From contig NZ_CP085167.1 of the NCBI RefSeq assembly GCF_022788715.1, positions 1,671,001-1,735,000 of the forward strand: DNA of 64,000 bases, read 5' to 3'. The notes under the pieces were generated by a model, which searched no databases, was not told the origin of the DNA, and worked only from the letters and a program-made list of their open reading frames with translations. The stretch's first letter is position 1. Each line of letters begins with the position of its first letter. The position numbers were made by a program, and so were the translations under genes. Shown piece by piece: positions 26,418-34,844 of this stretch. This stretch comes from Sulfitobacter sp. DSM 110093. GTDB lineage: Bacteria > Pseudomonadota > Alphaproteobacteria > Rhodobacterales > Rhodobacteraceae.

Positions 26418-27083
26418 TTACTGCTCGATCACCGACACTTCGTCGTAGCCAGCGGTGAAACCGTTGAGCGAGAGTGTCAGCTTGACCTCTTGATCGGGGG
26501 CCAACGCTGGCACGATGGTCAAGACCGCTTCTTTGCCGCGCTTGAAGGCGCCGATATCGGCATCTGTCAGACCCATGCGCACATAGCAGCCCACCGGATT
26601 GCAGAAAGCATAGGGATAGCGGCGGGCTTTGCCACCGTCGACCGACAGGGTCAGCTGCGCGGGCAGGGCGGTTTCAAGCGGGACAACAACCGTGGCACCG
26701 GCTTTGGCTTGACCACCATCAGGCAGACGGAAAAGCGACACTTCGGCAACTGGCGCGCCTTCACCATCAGCAAGCAGTTGGTACATCTGACAAGGGTCGA
26801 CCTCTTCTTCGGTCTTGATGCAGCGCATCTCCCAGGAGCCAATCTCTTTCTTGGTGTAGGGCTTGCCCAGTTCGGGGTCTTTGTCCGCGTCTTCACCAAG
26901 GCTCAGCTGCTCTTCGATCTGAGAGGCATTGCCGCTGGTGCCGGCCTGCGGTGCCTGTTCTTCGCTCGGTGCGCTGTTTTCTTCCGCGGCCGTGTCAGGC
27001 GTTGCGGTCTGGGCGAAAGCGGTCATTGGGGCCGTCAGTGCAAGCGCTGCACATAGCGGCAGGGCGGTCATAAACTTGCTCAT
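26418..27083 (-). CDS. Invasion-associated locus B (IalB) family protein
   Basis: This 221-residue secreted protein has a signal peptide ending near AFAQT, an acidic low-complexity stretch (about 26-65) and the IalB-like core with paired cysteines: GSWEMRC..., DPCQMYQLL, YAFCNPVGCYVRM. The name comes from Bartonella IalB, but members are widespread in free-living alphaproteobacteria and the function there is unknown. It is a single-gene unit with its own terminator. Confidence 0.85.
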   Translation of the reverse strand: MSKFMTALPLCAALALTAPMTAFAQTATPDTAAEENSAPSEEQAPQAGTSGNASQIEEQLSLGEDADKDPELGKPYTKKEIGSWEMRCIKTEEEVDPCQMYQLLADGEGAPVAEVSLFRLPDGGQAKAGATVVVPLETALPAQLTLSVDGGKARRYPYAFCNPVGCYVRMGLTDADIGAFKRGKEAVLTIVPALAPDQEVKLTLSLNGFTAGYDEVSVIEQ

Positions 27084-27239
27084 GTCATATCCACATTAGT
27101 TGCGTTACCGCCCCTTACCATGCCGCCCCGCGATTGTCAGTGGTCATAGCCGCATTTCAATCATCGTTCGGGCAAATTCATGCCGACCTAATGCTATGCG
27201 AATTTTCCGCAATGTCAGAGACTTATCCGCTGGAAACGC

Positions 27240-27302
27240 AAAAGGGGACGCAGCGCGCCCCCTTCCGTGTACTTTCTCCCCGTCGGACTGGGCCGACTTA
27301 TT
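27240..27302 (-). ncRNA. Candidate small RNA (distal of two)
   Basis: This sits in the 467-bp gene-free stretch 27084-27550. On the minus strand a promoter-like pair (27309-27337) is followed by a hairpin GTCGG/CCGAC (27282-27297), a purine-rich single strand, and a terminator-like stem AAGGGGGCG/CGTCCCCTT ending CTTTTG (27240-27264). The predicted transcript is about 63 nt. There is no start codon with a useful frame. It might instead be a leader or a stray terminator. Confidence 0.4.
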
Positions 27303-27308
27303 AATGCC

Positions 27309-27337
27309 ACGTTAGGCAAGCGCGTGATGCCGGTCAA
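27309..27337 (-). promoter_or_regulatory. Promoter-like pair for the distal candidate small RNA
   Basis: On the minus strand TTGACC (27332-27337) and TAACGT (27309-27314) are separated by 17 nt. The -35 matches the sigma-70 consensus well; the -10 is weaker. Confidence 0.4.
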
Positions 27338-27386
27338 CAGTAAAAATGCGACAATCTGTCATGGAAGAAGCAACAGCCTATGGTAG

Positions 27387-27465
27387 AAAAAGGGCCGCAC
27401 CCGAAGGCGCGGCCAGTCTAACAGGGAGGAAGTATACCCGCCCGATAGAAGGACATGTGGGCGGG
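27387..27465 (-). ncRNA. Candidate small RNA (proximal of two)
   Basis: On the minus strand CCCGCCC/GGGCGGG form a hairpin (27437-27465). It is followed by an unpaired TACTTCCTCCCTG segment that resembles an anti-Shine-Dalgarno, then a strong terminator GGCCGC/GCGGCC with TTTTT (27387-27414). No minus-strand gene lies upstream for this terminator to serve, which argues for an independent short transcript. A confident promoter was not found; the 5 prime end is a minimum estimate. Confidence 0.42.
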
Positions 27466-27550
27466 ATGCCTTCACTATGGCGCGCAAAGGTTAAGTTTGT
27501 ATGCTCTAGTGGAACGGACGAATGGCTAAAATTGACAGAAAGGCCCCAGC

Positions 27551-29086
27551 GTGAGCAGTGACATCTTTATCGGCGGCGGCGGTCCCGACTATGCGACCAA
27601 GCAATTTCTTGACCTCGGCTATGCCAACCGCCACGGACTGATCGCCGGGGCCACCGGGACGGGCAAGACGGTAACGCTACAGATCCTTGCCGAAGGGTTC
27701 GCGAATGCAGGTGTGCCGGTGTTCTTGTCGGATGTGAAAGGCGACCTCTCCGGCCTTGCCATGGCAGGTAGTGACGCTGCGAAACTGCATGTGCCCTTTA
27801 CCGAACGCGCCGCCACGATCGGCTTTGACGATTATATCTACCAATCGTTTCCGGTGACCTTTTGGGATCTCTTCGGAGAGCAGGGCCATCCAGTCCGCAC
27901 CACCGTTTCCGAGATGGGGCCGCTGCTGATCGCCCAGCTTCTCAGCCTCAGCGAGGCGCAGGAGGGTATCTTGAACATCGCCTTCCGCGTCGCAGATGAA
28001 GAGGGCATGCCGCTTTTGGACCTTAAAGACCTGCAAGCGCTGCTGGTTTGGGTTGGGGAGAATGCGAAAGACTTGGCGCTGCGCTATGGCAATGTCTCGA
28101 CCGCTTCGGTCGGGACGATCCAGCGCCGCTTGCTGGTCTTGGAAAATCAAGGCGGCGCACAGTTGTTCGGCGAACCGGCATTGGCGCTGTCTGATTTGAT
28201 GCGCTGCGATGCGGATGGGCGCGGACGGATCAACATCCTTGCCGCAGACAAGCTTATGGCTTCGCCGAAGCTCTACGCGACGTTCCTGCTTTGGCTGATG
28301 TCCGAACTTTTTGAAGAACTGCCCGAGGTGGGCGATCCCGACAAACCCAAGCTGGTATTCTTCTTTGACGAGGCCCATCTGCTGTTTGATGACGCGCCCA
28401 AGGCATTGGTGGATAAGGTGGAACAGGTGGCGCGGCTGATCCGCTCCAAGGGGGTTGGCGTCTACTTCGTGACCCAGAACCCCGCAGACGTGCCTGATGA
28501 TATTCTGGGCCAGCTTGGCAACCGTATCCAACACGCGCTGCGCGCCTTTACCGCGCGGGACCGCAAGGAGCTTCGTCAAGCCGCCGAGACCTACCGCGAG
28601 AACCCGCGTTTCGACACCGAAGAGGCGATCCGCGAGGTTGGCGTGGGCGAAGCGGTAACCTCGATGCTGCAACGCAAAGGCGTGCCCGGTGTGGTCGAAC
28701 AAACGTTGATCCGCCCGCCGTCATCGCAACTTGGCCCTATTTCCGTGGCTCAGCGTGCGGCGGTCATGGCGGGCTCTGATCTTGCCGGGAAATACGAAAC
28801 TTTGAAAGACCGCGAGTCAGCCTATGAGATGCTTAAAGCCCGTGCCGAGGCTGCGGCGAAGGAAGCGGAAAAGGTTGAGGCCGCCGCAGAGGCCGAGGAC
28901 GAGGCTGCGCGAGAATTCCAAAAGGCTAGGCGCTATGGCGGCGCGCGTAGCAGCAGCAGATCGGCTCGAAAATCATCGGATGGTTTCGGGGATGCCATCG
29001 CCAGCGCAGTAATCAAGGAGTTAAAGGGCACCACAGGCCGCCGGATTGTGCGCGGCATTTTGGGCGGGCTGTTCAAAGGTCGCTAA
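27551..29086 (+). CDS. HerA-like/DUF853 ATPase
   Basis: This 511-residue protein has an early Walker A GATGTGKT (33-40), Walker B region [17 protein letters not shown] (about 275-291), and [21 protein letters not shown], the pattern of YjgR/DUF853 helicase HerA-like ATPases. A charged Ala/Glu/Lys-rich helix (about 420-460) likely forms a coiled coil before a basic tail. The role is not established; relatives are FtsK/HerA-type DNA or protein translocases. The GTG start has GAAAGGCCCCAGC upstream. It is transcribed alone and ends at a bidirectional terminator. Confidence 0.85.
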   Translation: MSSDIFIGGGGPDYATKQFLDLGYANRHGLIAGATGTGKTVTLQILAEGFANAGVPVFLSDVKGDLSGLAMAGSDAAKLHVPFTERAATIGFDDYIYQSFPVTFWDLFGEQGHPVRTTVSEMGPLLIAQLLSLSEAQEGILNIAFRVADEEGMPLLDLKDLQALLVWVGENAKDLALRYGNVSTASVGTIQRRLLVLENQGGAQLFGEPALALSDLMRCDADGRGRINILAADKLMASPKLYATFLLWLMSELFEELPEVGDPDKPKLVFFFDEAHLLFDDAPKALVDKVEQVARLIRSKGVGVYFVTQNPADVPDDILGQLGNRIQHALRAFTARDRKELRQAAETYRENPRFDTEEAIREVGVGEAVTSMLQRKGVPGVVEQTLIRPPSSQLGPISVAQRAAVMAGSDLAGKYETLKDRESAYEMLKARAEAAAKEAEKVEAAAEAEDEAAREFQKARRYGGARSSSRSARKSSDGFGDAIASAVIKELKGTTGRRIVRGILGGLFKGR

Positions 29087-29103
29087 GTTAAGGGAGACAA
29101 AAT

Positions 29104-29139
29104 AAAAGGGGCGCGGTATTGCGACCGCGCCCCTTTTTT
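29104..29139. terminator. Bidirectional terminator between the DUF853 gene and livM
   Basis: AAAGGGGCGCGGT (29105-29117) pairs with ACCGCGCCCCTTT (29124-29136) and has a T-run on both strands. Confidence 0.85.
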
Positions 29140-29161
29140 ATGGCTTGATAAACCGCTGTCC

Positions 29162-30466
29162 TTACCGCTCGGGGATCAACCCACGCGGGCTGAAACGCAG
29201 CACCAACAGCAGCACGATTCCCATCGTCAGTAGACGCATATGAGCAGCACTCTCAATCAAATGCGCCTTGAGGGCAGAACCTTCGGACATGCCAGCCGTG
29301 ATGAGGTTCATCAGCCACAGGCCCATCGGTTCAACCTGCACCCAAAGGAACCAGATCAGGAAACCGCCCAAGATCGCGCCAAAGTTATTGCCTGATCCAC
29401 CGACGATCACCATCACCCAGATCAGGAAAGTAAAGCGCAGCGGCTGGTAGGTGCCGGGCGTGAGCTGGCTGTCCATCGTTGTCATCATCGCACCCGCAAT
29501 ACCGCAGATGGCAGAGCCAAGGATGAAGACCTGTAAATGCCTCGCGGTGACATCTTTGCCCATCGCTTCGGCAGCGACTTCGTTGTCACGGATCGCGCGG
29601 AGCATGCGGCCCCACGGCGAATGGAGCGCACGTTGGCTCATCCACAGGAGGATGATCAAAACCACGGCAAAAAGTGCGATATAGAGCAGTTTCACCCAAA
29701 GCGTCGACGCCTCTACCGGGTCAAACCCGAAACCGGCAGCGCGCTCGACGAATGAGGCGTTGTTTTGGAGGTCGATTTCATATGGCACAGGGCGCGGCAG
29801 GCCGATGACGTTCTTGACGCCCCGGCTCATCCAATCTTCGTTTTTCAGTACCGCGATGATGATCTCGGCAATGCCCAACGTGGCAATCGCCAGATAGTCC
29901 GAGCGCAGGCCCAGAGCTGTTTTGCCGATGAGCCATGCGGCGCCAGCGGCAAAGAGGCCACCCACAGGCCACGAAATCAGGACCGGCAGTCCCAAACCAC
30001 CAAGGTAGCCGCTCTGCGCCGGGTTGATTGCCTCGACTGCTTCGACCGCAGGGTCAAGCAGTGCCCGGAAAACGAAAAAGCCGACAACCAGCACCGCGAT
30101 AACCGCGAGGGTACGGGCGATGCCCGGTGCCATACGCTTCATCAGCATGACCGCAGCAACGACCGTGCCCGCTCCTAACAAAAGCGCACCGATTATAGCA
30201 AAGCCGCCCGTGGTCCATGCGCCCTCGGTCGGGGGCATTGAAACCAGCACCGCCGCCAGACCGCCAAGCGCCACAAAGCCCATGATGCCGACGTTAAAGA
30301 GCCCAGCAAAACCCCATTGCAGGTTCACCCCAAGCGCCATGATTGACGAGATCAGACCCATAGCGACGATCAACAGCGCCGAGTTCCAGCTTTGTGCAAA
30401 GCCCGTGTAGATGATCATCAAAGCGATGATCGCGAAAAGGATTGTGTTTTTCACAGTCTGGGTCAT
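29162..30466 (-). CDS. livM: Branched-chain amino-acid type ABC transporter permease
   Basis: This 434-residue inner-membrane protein has about ten helices and the LivM signatures GLFNVGIMGFVALGG, SDYLAIATLGIAEII and the coupling loop GRMLRAIRDNEVAAEAMG. It is longer than E. coli LivM because of an extra hydrophobic and charged segment around residues 105-150. Its start overlaps the livH stop by ATGA, and it is the last gene of the minus-strand liv operon. Substrate (branched-chain amino acids, urea or amides) cannot be told from the permease alone. Confidence 0.9.
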   Translation of the reverse strand: MTQTVKNTILFAIIALMIIYTGFAQSWNSALLIVAMGLISSIMALGVNLQWGFAGLFNVGIMGFVALGGLAAVLVSMPPTEGAWTTGGFAIIGALLLGAGTVVAAVMLMKRMAPGIARTLAVIAVLVVGFFVFRALLDPAVEAVEAINPAQSGYLGGLGLPVLISWPVGGLFAAGAAWLIGKTALGLRSDYLAIATLGIAEIIIAVLKNEDWMSRGVKNVIGLPRPVPYEIDLQNNASFVERAAGFGFDPVEASTLWVKLLYIALFAVVLIILLWMSQRALHSPWGRMLRAIRDNEVAAEAMGKDVTARHLQVFILGSAICGIAGAMMTTMDSQLTPGTYQPLRFTFLIWVMVIVGGSGNNFGAILGGFLIWFLWVQVEPMGLWLMNLITAGMSEGSALKAHLIESAAHMRLLTMGIVLLLVLRFSPRGLIPER

Positions 30467-31473
30467 ACCGATTTCCCCTTGAACAGGCCGGTGGGCTTGA
30501 TCAGCAGAACGATCAGAAGAATGACGAAGCTGACCGCAAATTTGTAATCCGTGCTCATAAGCTGGACCAAGCCGTCAGGCTCCAGCCCCTCGGGCATGAC
30601 GTAGCCCAGCACCTTTTTCCACGCATAGGTGATCGTCACCTCAGAGAACGCGATGACAAAACCGCCCGCAATCGCCCCAACCGGGCTGCCAAGGCCGCCC
30701 ACAATCGCCGCAGCAAAGATCGGCAGCAAAAGCTGGAAGTACGTGAATGGTTTGAAAGACTTATCCAGCCCATAGAGCGTGCCTGCGATGGTCGCGAGCG
30801 CGGCGACGATCATCCAAGTGATCATCACCACACGCTCAGGATTGATACCCGACAGCAGCGCCAGATCTTCGTTGTCCGAATAGGCGCGCATGGATTTGCC
30901 CGCGCGGGTCTTGTTGAGGAACCAAAACAGCACCGCGACAACGATGATCGCGGTGACGATGGTGATGCCTTGGGTGGTTTTGAAGGCCAGACCTTCTTTC
31001 AAACCCGTCAGCGCCTTAAAGTCCCGCGCCGACATGATGAACCGCTCCCCATCAAGGAAGTTCTGATCGTCTGCGCCAATAATGAACCGCGTGATGCCGT
31101 TATAGATAAACGTCACCCCGAGGGAGACGATCACCAAAATCACCGGCTTGGCCTTTTGCTCGCGGTAGAATTTATAGACGACCCTATCGGTCCCCAACAG
31201 CAGCAGAATGGCAAAGCCGATGCCGAAGGGCAGGGCGAGCAGTGCGGTGGGCAAGAAGCCAAGGCTCAGCCCCATGGACTGGAACAGCCATGTGATGAGG
31301 ATGGTCGCCATCGTCCCCATGGCCATCGTGTCGCCATGTGCGAAGTTTGAGAAACGCAGGATGCCGTAGACCAAAGTCACGCCAAGCGCGCCGAGTGCGA
31401 GCTGCGATCCATAAGCGATGCCCGGAATGAGGACATAGTTCGAGAGTGCAATAATTGCGTTGAGCAGATCCAT
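30463..31473 (-). CDS. livH: Branched-chain amino-acid type ABC transporter permease
   Basis: This 336-residue inner-membrane protein has about eight helices, with GSQLALGALGVTLVYGILRFSN near the N terminus, the GKSMRAYSDNEDLALLSG coupling helix, and AAAIVGGLGSPVGAIAGGF. These are LivH features. It lies two bases after livF and overlaps livM, so it is translated as part of the liv operon. It pairs with LivM to form the channel. Confidence 0.92.
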   Translation of the reverse strand: MDLLNAIIALSNYVLIPGIAYGSQLALGALGVTLVYGILRFSNFAHGDTMAMGTMATILITWLFQSMGLSLGFLPTALLALPFGIGFAILLLLGTDRVVYKFYREQKAKPVILVIVSLGVTFIYNGITRFIIGADDQNFLDGERFIMSARDFKALTGLKEGLAFKTTQGITIVTAIIVVAVLFWFLNKTRAGKSMRAYSDNEDLALLSGINPERVVMITWMIVAALATIAGTLYGLDKSFKPFTYFQLLLPIFAAAIVGGLGSPVGAIAGGFVIAFSEVTITYAWKKVLGYVMPEGLEPDGLVQLMSTDYKFAVSFVILLIVLLIKPTGLFKGKSV

Positions 31474-31475
31474 GT

Positions 31476-32297
31476 TCAGCCCCCCAGAAACGATTTGCGG
31501 ACTTCAGGATCGGCCAAAAGCTCTTTGCCGGTGCCGGTAAAGGCGTTCGCCCCCTGCACAAGCACATAGCCTTTGTCCGCGATCTCAAGCGCTTGACGGG
31601 CGTTTTGTTCGACCATCAGGATCGGGATGCCGGTGCGGGCCACCTCGATAATCCGGTCAAAGAGTTCGTCCATCACGATGGGCGAGACGCCCGCTGTCGG
31701 CTCATCCAGCATCAAAACTTTTGGCTGTGTCATCAGCGCCCGACCTACGGCGACCTGTTGGCGCTGACCGCCGGAAAGTTCGCCCGCAGCCTGATTGCGC
31801 TTTTCCTTGAGGATCGGGAAAAGGTCATAGACCTGCGCCATCGTATCGCGAAAATCATCGCGGCGGATGAAGGCGCCCATCTCTAGGTTTTCTTCGACCG
31901 TCATCGAGGTGAAGATGTTGCTGGTCTGCGGTACAAAGCCCATGCCCTTGGCCACCCGGTCTTGCGGGCTGAGGCCGGTGATATCCTCACCATCCAGCCG
32001 CACATGGCCCTTGCGCATGTCGAGCATGCCAAAGACCGCTTTCATGCCGGTGGATTTGCCAGCACCATTGGGCCCGACGATTACGGCAATCTCGCCGCGG
32101 TCCACCGCGATGGTGCAGTCGTGCAGGATGTCGGGGCCAGCGCCATAGCCAGCCGTCATACCGTCGCCGATCAGGAAGGGACCGCCGGGGGCGGGGTGTG
32201 TTTTGCCGCTGGCCTTTGGCATGATGCTGCCTTGGTCTTTTGCGTTGCCGACCGACCAATCTTTGTTGCCGCGGTCGCCGTAGGGATCATTGCTCAT
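31476..32297 (-). CDS. livF: ABC transporter ATP-binding protein LivF
   Basis: This 273-residue protein has Walker A GPNGAGKST, signature LSGGQRQQVAVGRAL and Walker B VLMLDEPTAGVSP, with the short LivF-type C terminus. An N-terminal extension of about 45 residues before the ABC core (MSNDPYGDRGNKDWSVG...) is unusual; an internal Met (MPKASGK) could also serve as start. Its ATG overlaps the livG stop (ATGA). It powers transport on the cytoplasmic face together with LivG. Confidence 0.9.
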   Translation of the reverse strand: MSNDPYGDRGNKDWSVGNAKDQGSIMPKASGKTHPAPGGPFLIGDGMTAGYGAGPDILHDCTIAVDRGEIAVIVGPNGAGKSTGMKAVFGMLDMRKGHVRLDGEDITGLSPQDRVAKGMGFVPQTSNIFTSMTVEENLEMGAFIRRDDFRDTMAQVYDLFPILKEKRNQAAGELSGGQRQQVAVGRALMTQPKVLMLDEPTAGVSPIVMDELFDRIIEVARTGIPILMVEQNARQALEIADKGYVLVQGANAFTGTGKELLADPEVRKSFLGG

Positions 32298-33076
32298 GCG
32301 CCTACCTTGTCCTTGTTTTTCAGGCCGGTGCCGAGATAGGCCTCGATCACCTGCTCGTTCGCCTTGATCTCATCAAGCGTGCCTTCGGCCAGCACGTGAC
32401 CCTCGGCCATGCAGATCACCGGATCGCAAAGGCGGCCAATGAAATCCATGTCATGCTCAATGACGACGAAGGTGTAATTGCGTTCTTTATTCAGGCGGAT
32501 GATGGCGTCGCCGATGGTGTTAAGCAGCGTCCGGTTCACGCCCGCGCCGACCTCATCCAGAAAGACGATCTTGGCGTCGACCATCATGGTGCGGCCCAGT
32601 TCCAGCAGCTTTTTCTGACCGCCCGAGATCTGACCGGCCTTTTGTTCGGCCAGATGTTCGATCGTCAGGAATTCCAAGACCTCATCAGCCTTGGCGCGCA
32701 GCGCACGTTCCTCATTGGCGATGCGTTTGGTGCCGAACCATGTGTTCCACAGCGTCTCACCCGATTGATCGCCCGGCACCATCATCAGGTTCTCGCGGCA
32801 CGACATCGACGAAAATTCATGCGCGATCTGGAAGGTGCGCAGCAGGCCCTTATGGAAAAGCTCATGCGGCGGCAGGCCGGTGATGTCTTCACCGTCCATC
32901 GTGACCCGGCCCGAAGTGGGCTGAAGCACGCCAGCAATGACGTTAAACAGCGTGGTCTTGCCCGCGCCATTTGGGCCGATCAAACCAGTGATCGATCCTT
33001 TCTCGATAGACAGGCTGGCCCCGTCCACGGCGTGAAACCCGCCGAAATGTTTGTGTAAGTCGTCTACGACGATCAT
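32294..33076 (-). CDS. livG: ABC transporter ATP-binding protein LivG
   Basis: This 260-residue protein has Walker A GPNGAGKTT, signature ISGGQKKLLELGRTMM, Walker B IVFLDEVGAGVN and the LivG-typical C-terminal VIEAYLGTG. The open frame runs upstream to 33280, but that part is not LivG-like; the ATG at 33076 gives the standard N terminus MIVVDDLHKHFGG. In the Walker B region the usual DEP proline is Val (DEVGAG), an accepted variation in this family. It follows a small open frame and livK. Confidence 0.9.
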   Translation of the reverse strand: MIVVDDLHKHFGGFHAVDGASLSIEKGSITGLIGPNGAGKTTLFNVIAGVLQPTSGRVTMDGEDITGLPPHELFHKGLLRTFQIAHEFSSMSCRENLMMVPGDQSGETLWNTWFGTKRIANEERALRAKADEVLEFLTIEHLAEQKAGQISGGQKKLLELGRTMMVDAKIVFLDEVGAGVNRTLLNTIGDAIIRLNKERNYTFVVIEHDMDFIGRLCDPVICMAEGHVLAEGTLDEIKANEQVIEAYLGTGLKNKDKVGA

Positions 33077-33167
33077 ATGTCCATCCCCGTGTCCGCCACC
33101 TTTGTGGCTGGTTTTTATTGGTCGTAACGCGGCTGGCCGCCCCAAAAAGACGGGCCACCTTACTTGT

Positions 33168-33329
33168 TTACAGTCTGCTGCGATTCTTGAAAGGGACCGG
33201 TGCGGCCATTTCACGAAGAAAAAGGCCCTGTGCCTTAATAAAGGCAGCTTGTGCGCCGCTGCCGAATTTAGCCTCGGCATCTCCCATGCGCGAAGCCCTG
33301 ACCGGCACGGCCATTAAATGCTTATTCAT
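33168..33329 (-). CDS. Small ORF (53 aa) between livK and livG
   Basis: The 400-bp gap between livK and livG contains a frame of 53 codons beginning MNKHLMAVPVRASRMG and ending KNRSRL. It has a strong GGGAGGACAGG just before its ATG and a basic composition. I do not recognise a family. The good ribosome-binding site and placement 91 bp before livG suggest it may be translated, as a small protein or leader that tunes livGFHM. Conservation would decide. Confidence 0.4.
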   Translation of the reverse strand: MNKHLMAVPVRASRMGDAEAKFGSGAQAAFIKAQGLFLREMAAPVPFKNRSRL

Positions 33330-33419
33330 CCTGTCCTCCCAGTCGGAACATGTTTCCCACGTTCTCGCTATAGGATTTGTAGAGGCTGCCTTCGCGGAAG
33401 AAAAGGCGATTTACTATGC

Positions 33420-33448
33420 AAAAGGCCCGATCGCGATGCGACCGGGCC
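33420..33448 (-). terminator. Hairpin after livK, likely partial terminator
   Basis: On the minus strand GGCCCGGTCGC pairs with GCGATCGGGCC, followed by only TTTTG. It lies 28 bp after livK and could give more binding protein than transporter by partial termination. Confidence 0.6.
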
Positions 33449-33476
33449 CCTTTGGACATTTCAAACAAGAGGTAAA

Positions 33477-34661
33477 TCAGCGGTAGCCAATTGTAACCAT
33501 CTTGCCGTCTTTCATTTCGATCTCGCGGTAGCTGCCCGCGCTTTCGCCCGGTCCGATCAGCTCAACAGCAGAGGCACCGACATAGTCGACATCGCCACCG
33601 TCTTTGATGATCTGCAAAGCTTTGCCAAGCTCACCCGGCAGAATTTTCTCACCTGGTGCGTTGGCGACTTCCATCACCTTTTCTTTGTAGGCAGCAGGAT
33701 CGTTGGAGCCCGCGGCCTGCATCGCCAGCAGCATCAAAGCCGCAGCGTCATAGGATTCAGGAGAGAACGCGTTGGTCGGCTCGAAACCGGCCTCTTCGCC
33801 CATCTTCTTGTAGTTGTCCGGGCCTTCGCCAGCGGCACTTGGGTTCTGGCCAAAGGAGCCATCCGCGCTTTCGGCGAATTTCTCTTCCAGCGTGTCGGAA
33901 ACCATGCCGTCGGGGAACATGAATGTGTCGAACGCGCCTGCGTCAAGCGCACCGTTCACGATGCCCGCGCCGCCTTGGTCGACGTAGCCCGCAACGATCA
34001 GCACTTCACCACCGGCAGAGGCCAGCGCGCCAACTTCGGCGGAATAATCCGCTTTGCCGTCTTCATGCGAAGTGTTGATCGTGACCGTACCGCCAGATTC
34101 TTTGAAAGCGGATTCAAAGCTGTCGGCCAAACCTTTACCATAGTCGTTGTTGGTATAGGTTACTGCGACTTCGGTGATGCCACGGTCGTTCAGGATGTCG
34201 GCCATGACTTGACCCTGACGGGCGTCAGATGGCGAGGTGCGGAAGAACAGGCCGTTGTCTTCGACAGTCGACAGGGCCGGAGATGTCGCGGAAGGCGAGA
34301 TCATCACGATGCCGTTCGGAATGGCAACGTTTTGCAGCGAAGCGGTAGTCTCGCCCGAGCACATGCCGCCCACGATACCGCTTACGCGGTCAGAGGTGAT
34401 CAGACGCTCTGCGGATGCCACAGCAAGGCCCGCGTCGATGCAGCCGGTGTCGCCACGCTCGGACGACACGGTCGCGCCATCGAGGAACATGCCGCTCTCG
34501 TTGACTTCGGAAATCGCCAGTTCAGCCCCGGCAGCCATGTCATTGGCCAGTGATTCCAGCGGGCCGGTGAAGCCCAGCAGAATGCCGATTTTTGTGTCTT
34601 CTGCCTGCGCGCCTGTGGCGAGCAAAGCAACAGCCGTTGTGGCCATCAATATTTTTTTCAT
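33477..34661 (-). CDS. livK: ABC transporter substrate-binding protein (LivK-like)
   Basis: This 394-residue periplasmic protein has a signal peptide (MKKILMATTAVALLATGAQA) and the type I periplasmic-binding fold of LivJ/LivK: TKIGILLGFTGPLES, SDRVSGIVGGMCSG, RTSPSDARQGQVMA, YGKGLADSF. It is the first gene of the minus-strand liv operon. The ligand could be branched-chain amino acids, but amide- or aromatic-specific members share this fold. A 183-bp gap to the divergent dehydrogenase gene presumably holds its promoter. Confidence 0.9.
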   Translation of the reverse strand: MKKILMATTAVALLATGAQAEDTKIGILLGFTGPLESLANDMAAGAELAISEVNESGMFLDGATVSSERGDTGCIDAGLAVASAERLITSDRVSGIVGGMCSGETTASLQNVAIPNGIVMISPSATSPALSTVEDNGLFFRTSPSDARQGQVMADILNDRGITEVAVTYTNNDYGKGLADSFESAFKESGGTVTINTSHEDGKADYSAEVGALASAGGEVLIVAGYVDQGGAGIVNGALDAGAFDTFMFPDGMVSDTLEEKFAESADGSFGQNPSAAGEGPDNYKKMGEEAGFEPTNAFSPESYDAAALMLLAMQAAGSNDPAAYKEKVMEVANAPGEKILPGELGKALQIIKDGGDVDYVGASAVELIGPGESAGSYREIEMKDGKMVTIGYR

Positions 34662-34844
34662 TTGGTACTCTCCCTTAGTTGAACTCTCGTTCTGATCGAA
34701 CGTTAGGTTGTGGTTTCAAAAAAGAAAAGGTGATTTATCAAGTGTTTTTGACGGGCAGGTTTCCCATGGGCGAAAGCGAGCGGTGGAAATGATCGGCGCG
34801 CTGGCTACATCTTGTTCAAGCCTTCATTCCTAAAGGAGCTTGGC

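Noticed and set aside
33318..34553. 411-codon plus-strand ORF opposite livK
   Set aside because: It is antisense to the substrate-binding protein gene and has no signal peptide or family motif.
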